Assembly (NCBI GenBank): GCA_009733575.1
Contig: ML769406.1
Location: forward strand, 174,085 to 238,084
Origin: Gymnopus androsaceus JB14
Lineage: Eukaryota > Basidiomycota > Agaricomycetes > Agaricales > Omphalotaceae
Length of the DNA: 64,000 nucleotides
Direction of reading: 5' to 3'
Part shown: piece by piece, positions 57,935-64,000 of the stretch
Layout of the letters: each line of letters opens with the position of its first letter
Position numbering within the stretch: position 1 is the first letter of the stretch
Made by a program: the position numbers and the translations under genes
The notes under the pieces: generated by a model
Seen by the model: the letters and a program-made list of their open reading frames with translations, nothing else
Databases searched by the model: none
What the model was told of the DNA's origin: nothing

Positions 57935-57946
57935 GGTTATAGGCCC
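57935..57946 (+). promoter_or_regulatory. primer-binding site of the copia element
   Basis: GGTTATAGGCCC directly follows the LTR end, and the equivalent GGTTATGGGCCC follows the minus-strand LTR at 45815. GGTTAT at this position is typical of copia elements primed by initiator-tRNA fragments; the tRNA itself is inferred. Confidence 0.65.
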
Positions 57947-58049
57947 CATCATGCTATTTGCACCTAAAAAAAGCCAGTTACAAAACTACCCTATGACTCA
58001 CAATAGTGCAATACTCTTTTACGAGCGACCCCGCGCACAATAGACATGA

Positions 58050-59217
58050 CATGAGAATTACAAAGGATGGAAACAACAGATGTTGATCCAAGAGGAGCTT
58101 AGAGGCTTCGATATCTACTGGAATGGAACAGCTAGTGCCACTGCTCCTACTTCTACCACATCCACATCTGCTACCGGAATCACTACCACAACTATTAGTA
58201 CTGAAAAATCAGCAATCAATGACCTCCATCTGTCCACACTGGAATTCGAACTTCAAGAATCAGTCGTGCTCTCCATTCTTGGAAATATTATAGATATTGA
58301 CGGCGCTGGAATCAACAATACCTGGGTGTTGAATGTGGTCTGAACATACCTTGAGAAGCAGTACGGTCAGCCTAGCAACCATATGAGAACAATTGCAGAA
58401 AGAGAGCTTACCAACATGCGATTTATTAACGGAACCAAAGTTGCTGGAGAAGGAGGATATATTGAGAAACTCCGAAGCCTCCGAAAAAGGGCCAACGATG
58501 CTGGTTCCACAATAGACAACTCCCAATTCATTGTTATACTCCTCGAGTCATTCCCTGAGAGTTGGGACATCATCACAACCCCTCTATACAAGGAAACAAA
58601 CCTTACTACTATTATCACCAACCTTACCACCCATGGCGAATGACTTATCAGCCACAGGAACTTAGATGAAAAAACAGCATCTGTTGTTCCAAAGGAAGAT
58701 GCTGTTCAAGCTCTTCAGGCCACAATCACGGCGCTCCAAGCAGATATAGCTTTGTTGAAAGTGAACGGTCCAAGACCGAGATTCTCGAATGATGTCTGTT
58801 CCAATACAACTTGTCCTCGACCAAGGGGTCATACAATCCAGAAGTGCTGGAGCCTAGGTGGTGGGATCCAGGGTCAATACCCAGCATGGTGGAAAGGAAA
58901 ACGAGACGTACTGTTGCCCTCAGATCATTTAGCTCCTTCCGCGCACCTCGTATCAACAACAATCCAGGGCAGTGTCAGTCAAGGAAGACACTATGCGCTG
59001 ATGGCTCAGACAAATATACTCGATGTCGAAGCAATCATACACACCAACCAACCGTCAATTGACCGTGTTGCAATGATTACCACTAAAATCCCTGACGCAA
59101 TGTCTTCTGTATTGTTCACCAACCCTGGAGCAACCATGCACTTCTTCAAAAGTCACAGCGTCTTCATGGAGTATAAAGAGGTTTTGAACGCAATAGGGAT
59201 TTCAGCTAAGGAGGGTA
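58050..59217 (+). pseudogene. copia gag and protease region, with TGA stops
   Basis: The frame NYKGWKQQMLIQEELRGFDI, ATSTSATG-type Thr/Ser-rich loop, VLSILGNIIDIDGAGINNTW, ERELTNMRFINGTKVAGEGG and ILLESFPESWDIITTPLYKE is a copia gag domain. A zinc knuckle follows, CSNTTCPRPRGHTIQKCW (CX5CX4HX4C-like, not the standard spacing). The protease site reads FTNPGATMHFFKS, where D would be expected in place of N. TGA stops interrupt at 58341 and 58641. The region is cut at 59217 by a solo LTR with a 5-bp target duplication. Confidence 0.75.
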
Positions 59218-60294
59218 TGTGAGACCCGGTGCACAAAACGGATCTTGAACCAACGTATCCCGAATGTCTCGCACCTAGATGTAGGTGGAAACCAAATGCG
59301 ACCACCTGGGGTAACTGTGCCGTAAGGTGGGTCTGGACAGTAGTATGAGTGTTGTACGGAACAGTACAAGCCTCAGAGGTGCAAGGAACAGTGTACGAGC
59401 CACCCACTGACGTAATCAGGAGGAAGCGGGTGGTATTGTGGTCCAACGACCAGAAATGAGTGGGAGCGGATGGAATATGGGTGAAGGGGTGGTCCAAAAA
59501 GGTGTAATAAGTCCAAATATGGATAATGCGGATGGAATACAGCAAATGCGGACGGAAATAGCGTGGGAGCGGACGGAATAGTGCAAAAGCGGACGGAAAT
59601 AGCGTGGGAGTGGATGGAATAGGGTGAAAGCGGATGGGAATAGTGTGAGAACGGACGGAATAGCGTGAGAGCGGATGGAAATAGCGTGGGAGCGGACGGA
59701 ATTGAGTGAAAGCGGATGGTTCCAGAGGTTCTAGAGGTAGCAAAACCCAAATAGGAAGCTCCCGAGGAGCTTTGGTTGTAAAGTTGTAAACAGAGATAGA
59801 AGACAGTGAGCTCTGGACATAGATTTGGTATCTACGGACAGAGCCTCGCAGTTGATGCAGATGACAGTGAGCCTTTGAACAGAGCTCGGAAGGCACAACT
59901 GGTAAGAACAGATAGAAATAGAGAGATAGAGACAGAGACAGAAGCAAAATGGGATCGATTCGGTAACAATGGTAATAACAGACTAGGGTGCATGGACTCG
60001 GGGTGTCTACTTATATACTGTAGGGTGGCTGTGTAAGTCGTCGGGAGGGCCTGATGGATGGTTATCAAGTGCAGGAGGCACCCAGGAGGCAGGATAAGTG
60101 GTAATCACATGTAGAAAGTGCCCAGCAGGCAGGTTAAATGGTAAATAAGCATGGAAAGTGCCCGCAATGTAGGTAATGAGTGCGGGAAGTATCCGCGGAT
60201 GGTCAGAAAGCGTGGGAAGTATCCGCGGACGCTCAGGAAGCGTGGGAAACATCAGCGGGTGGATAGCGGATGAGAAATGAGCCAAGGCCTGACA
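59218..60294 (+). mobile_element. 1077-bp solo LTR inserted in the copia element
   Basis: It starts TGTGAGACCCGG and ends GGCCTGACA (TG...CA), flanked by perfect 5-bp duplications GGGTA (59213-59217 and 60295-60299). Removing the LTR and one GGGTA restores the copia frame (GISAKEG then TRFSTAGSGNVFIRVI). A minisatellite with units like GGGAGCGGATGGAATAGCGT spans about 59460-59715. No internal genes, so it is a recombined solo LTR; the parent superfamily is not shown, and the length fits Gypsy or copia. Confidence 0.85.
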
Positions 60295-62849
60295 GGGTAC
60301 CAGATTCAGTACTGCTGGATCTGGGAATGTGTTCATCAGGGTCATCCATAACAGAGAGCAGAATACACTAACTTTTCGGGACGCCCTACATGCCCCAGAT
60401 ATCAGTGCAAACCTAATATCAATAAGCCGACTGGATAGACTGGGATGGACAGTAATCTTTGGAGGCGGAAAAGTCAGATTCTGCGACCCAAATGGAAATC
60501 AACAATTCGAAGGAGTGGAGAATGGAGGTTTATACCTAGTGTCAGGGTCCTTCATCTCAAATATCCCAACTGCCCTTGTTGCGTGTTTGCTGTGCAGCCC
60601 TGTCCCAATGTCCATCATGCACTGGAGATTCAGTCATGCGTACAAACAACGTATCCTAGATACAGTAAAAAGCGAGGATGTCAGTGGAATTAAACTGATA
60701 TTGGGTGATGCACCTGGCCGCTGCAAGGATTGTATCCTTGCCAAAATCAAATGACGGCCATTTGATACTGAGGTTGAGGAAGAGACTGTTGTAGGCCGTC
60801 AAACGAATGCAGATCTGTGGGGTCCTTCATGCATCCGCTCTGTTGGAGGTGCATCATACACCATGCTGTTGGATGACTTTGCTGCATCTTGGAAGAAATC
60901 GTACTTCCTTGGAGATTGAAAGGCCTCCACAGTGCTTGAAGTACTGAAACTCTATAAAGCTGTACTTGAAGCCATTACTGGAATGCATATAGTATTCTTC
61001 TGAACAGATAACGCACCTGAATTCTGGAGCAACCTCATCCAAACTTGGTTCAAATCCATTGGCATTATTCATATTCCAGGTCCTCCATATTCCTCCGCTT
61101 CTAATGGTACTGCTGAGCGCAGCATTGGCCACAAAACTGCACTTGTCCGAGTGATGTTGTTGGATTCAAGACTATCAGCAAAATTGTGGGCTAAAGTGTG
61201 GCATCAGATGTTTCTGAAAACCTCTTGCCTTTGTCAAGAAAACCCGGACAAATCCCGGAAGTGATCTTCACAGGACGGAAACAAGATGCCGGACACCTTT
61301 GAGTATGGGGTTGTTCAGCATACGTGCATATACCAAAGGAATGGGGAAAAGATAAAGTCAATCTGTGTGGCATGAAAGGAAGAATGATTGGATACAACTT
61401 GGAGAGTCATGGGACTTACCGGATCCTCATTCCCGAAACCTCCGAAATTATTCGCTCACGAGATGTCGTATTTGAAGAGGGAATTGGACACCGCACCCTT
61501 ACTACTGAGGGGGAATACTTTGCAGATGGTGATTTGAACAACAAAGACTACAACTTTCTTGTTCCAAATCCTCCAGCTAGCTCAGCTGCATCAGACAATC
61601 AAATTCCTAATACAATTAATCGTATACCTCTTACAAAGAAAACTCGAACTCAAAAGGACTATGGTCCCCCCACTCGTAAATCGGCTAGAATCCTTTCCAA
61701 GCAAAATCCAACTGTTGAAGTTGATACAGCTGCTACCCTTGATGATGAATCTGAATTGTCAGAACTTACGGATATCAAGGAAGATCAAACTGAGAACGCT
61801 ACCACGTTACTAGCTCCAATATCCTCCATTGCCAAACCCGAAAATAGGTTCATCCCTCAGTCATATGAGGAATCCATGGAACCATCAAGGAAACACCTCT
61901 GGATCCCAGCCATGGAAAAGGAAATGCTGAAATGGGTTGCGAGAGGTGTTGTTAATCAGGTACCAAAGACAAAAGAAATGAAGCCCATAAAAGTGATGTG
62001 GGTCTTTGATCTGAAGGACAACACCAACGGATGCTTGATCAAATGACACACGCAATGTGTTGTGAAAGGATATACACAAATCAGGGGTGTCCATTACTGG
62101 ATAACCCGAGTGCAAGTCATGAGATACGAATCTATCTGTATGCTTATCACCATCATTGCATCCCTTGGCCTTGCCATGTTTGCTTTTGACTTCACCGGAG
62201 TTTATTTTAATGCGGAACCACAAGGCAACAATTACCTTGAAGTCCCAAAGGGATTTGAAAATTGGTTTTCCATCGATGATACTGAAACCGTTCTGCACAT
62301 GCTTTATAACGTCTACAGAACTATGGATGGAGGAGCTAATTGGTTTATCAAACTGGATGGAACCTTTACCAAACTTGGACACCGCGCCTCGAGAGCAGAC
62401 CCATGTGTCCATGTCCACCATTCTCCCCTTGGCAAAACAATCACAGCTACATACACCGACAATGTAATAGGAGGTTCAAAATCTAAAGAGTCTAGAGCTG
62501 CCATTACAAAAGAGATGAGTGAGAAATACGAGCTTAAAGATCTTAGACAACCAGACAAGATCCTAGAAATCTCAATTGTCTTTGATACAGATGCAGGTAC
62601 CATTTCACTTCACCAACAATTGCTTATTCGTGAATTAGTCGAAGAATGCAATATGAAAGGATGCCAACCTAAATAAGCCATATTGCGGTGCATTAGGAAG
62701 GATGAATCACATTGCCAATGGAACACGACTTGACATCTCATATAATGTCAGCTTCCTAATGACCTTTGCAACCAATCCACGTACGATCCATTGGAGGCTT
62801 GTTCAGCATTGCGTTGCATATTTGGATACAACTATTGCTCGCTTGATTA
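60295..62849 (+). pseudogene. copia pol: integrase and reverse transcriptase, with TGA stops
   Basis: NVFIRVIHNREQNTLTFRDA and LHAPDISANLISISRLDRLG precede integrase. The zinc-binding HWRFSH...CKDC pre-domain is followed by the D-D-E core: ADLWGPSCIRS, FFxTDNAPEFWSNLI (x is TGA) and ASNGTAERSIGHKT. The reverse transcriptase shows VMWVFDLKDNTNGCLIK, a TGA, HTQCVVKGYTQ, MFAFDFTGVYFNAEPQGNNY, and YTDNVIGGS, where copia RT has D-D (here D-N). Stops at 60752, 60918, 61001 and 62044 are all TGA where Arg is expected, and 61190-61320 contains a frame break. An element is inserted at 62850 in the RNase H region. Confidence 0.8.
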
Positions 62850-63902
62850 CATCAGCAAAAATGGTCTGGGCCTTGGATAACCTGAGGATACCTAAGGACT
62901 ACCTAGGTCTCCTAGGACACCCAGGACACCCAGGACACCTAGGTCTCCCAGGCTTTCATAAGTCCACCCCCTTATTCCTGGGCTTCTTGAAGGAATCCTG
63001 AGGAAACTTGAGGGAGCCTGAGGAAACCTGAGGAAGCCTGAGGAAACCTGAGGAAGCCTGGGAAGCCTGGGAAGCCTGAGGCAACTTGAGGTAACCTAGG
63101 GATACTTCTGCTGAGTTATACAACCCAAAAAATAATTCTCATACTTTATTATTCAGCTGTATCTTTTTGCTCAATTTCCACATTTATATCACTTAAACCT
63201 TATTATCTTATTAAACTCATGGATTTTTGACTTATTTCAAAGTGAACTTATTTTTCGAGACTCATTAATGTTTTACTGGCCTTAACTTAAGGCTCGGAAC
63301 ACCTCACTTAAGTATTTTTAACTCAAGTTCAAGTAGACTAACATATTTATCAAGTTAACTGTTACTTCATGATGAATCTGATTTGACCCCATCAACAGAG
63401 TTTTAATTGTACGCAGTCTACAGGCGCCCACGCGGTTTGGCGCTTATTTGGGCGCTTATTTTACGCAATTATATGTTGATAAATTCCAATAATTGGGGTG
63501 TCTACTGTTCTTTTAATGATATTAATACACATTATAATTCAATGTACTAGTTTATTGAAGCTATTTAGCTTGTAATCCTAGTTCTAGATAAATCTCAGGC
63601 TGTCCCAGGCTTCCTCAGGCTTCCTCAGGCTTCTCCAGGCTGCCCCAGGTTCCCTCAGGTTGTACTCAGGTTGTGTTCAGGTTGCACTTAGGTTGCGCTC
63701 AGGTTGTGTTCAGGCTGCAAGGAGGCTCCCCCTGGTGATATCAGGATTTGGGCATATTCTTAGGTAGCCTAAGTCACTCTCAAGTGATATTAGGATTTGA
63801 GCATATTCCTAGGTGGCCTAAGTCACCCAGGTTGCCCAGGTTGCCCAGGTCATATTAGTCTAACCTATAGGCTATCCCAGGCCCAGACCATTTTTGCTGA
63901 TG
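62850..63902. mobile_element. 1053-bp inverted-repeat element with TA target duplication
   Basis: The ends are CATCAGCAAAAATGGTCTGG then GCC and their exact reverse complement, flanked by TA on both sides (62848-62849; 63903-63904). Excision at TA restores the copia frame (ARLI|TYHRNAPIKPFGY). Behind the ends lie two long subterminal arrays in opposite orientation: CCTGAGGAAGCCTGAGGAAA-type at about 62880-63110 and CCAGGCTTCCTCAGG-type at about 63590-63860. The centre is AT-rich and non-coding. TA duplication suggests the Tc1/mariner group (inference). A piece of the right arm recurs at 43763-43865. Confidence 0.8.
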
Positions 63903-63904
63903 TA

Positions 63905-64000
63905 CTTACCACCGCAATGCACCTATCAAACCCTTTGGCTATACCAATGGGTCATATGCAGATAACCCAGAAACTAGGAAGTCAACCGCCGGTTATGTCT
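63905..64000 (+). pseudogene. copia RNase H region, continues past the window
   Basis: TYHRNAPIKPFGYTNGSYAD then NPETRKSTAGYV is the start of the copia RNase H-like domain (GYxDxDWAxDxxTRRSTSGYV pattern in the family). It is the continuation of pol after the inserted element and runs off the right edge. Confidence 0.75.

Noticed and set aside
59153..59947. 264-residue minus-strand frame
   Set aside because: Antisense of the solo LTR; the repeated PLPRYF-like units come from the DNA minisatellite.

Overview
This is nuclear DNA of a filamentous basidiomycete, most likely an Agaricales-type mushroom. The genes are cut by many short GT-AG introns (about 50-60 bp). They belong to families typical of Agaricomycetes: a DUF6593 protein, an F-box/LRR protein, a Kre6/Skn1 glucan-synthesis protein, a C2-domain protein and a NACHT NLR with the basidiomycete N-terminal motif. 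Copia-type retroelements and small inverted-repeat elements surround them.

Layout. 1-17.7 kb is a compact housekeeping block: F-box protein (-, runs off the left edge), DUF6593 (-), SDR (-), aldo/keto reductase with an unusual N-terminal extension (-), Kre6/Skn1 GH16 protein (-), C2-domain protein (+) and an MFS transporter (+). 18-23 kb is a NACHT NLR gene (-) whose reading frame is broken by a 593-bp inverted-repeat element; an 805-bp relative of that element lies just downstream of it. 23.6-36 kb holds a multi-pass membrane protein (+), a weak hypothetical gene (+), a second MFS transporter of the Dal5/Tna1 type (+), an SLC41/MgtE-like Mg2+ transporter (-) and a second SDR (-). 36-50 kb is a rearranged accessory region. 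It has a kinase-like gene sharing the NLR's N-terminal motif, a truncated second copy of it, two direct copies of a 3.3-kb segment carrying a copia LTR and gag, and a 25-N assembly gap. 50.5-52.7 kb carries two tandem isoprenylcysteine methyltransferase-like genes and a tRNA-like gene. 53-64 kb is a transposon nest: a 2.6-kb inverted-repeat element, a copia fragment, a nearly full copia element with its 5' LTR and primer-binding site, a 1077-bp solo LTR inserted in it (5-bp target duplication), and a 1053-bp inverted-repeat element inserted in its pol gene (TA duplication).

Themes. (1) The transposon islands are depleted in CpG. Repeat copies differ mostly by CpG to TpG/CpA changes, and the premature stops listed for the large copia element are all TGA, as expected from CGA or TGG, so methylation-linked deamination is the simplest explanation. 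(2) Two unrelated immune-like genes, the NLR and the kinase-like gene, share a short N-terminal motif of about 21 residues resembling a homotypic signalling motif. This is the best candidate for a little-described system here. (3) Several genes contain verifiable micro-exons of 9-18 nt. (4) Single-base frameshifts, insertion-rich duplicated copies and the fixed-size N gap indicate that parts of the assembly are unpolished, so broken frames should be read with caution.
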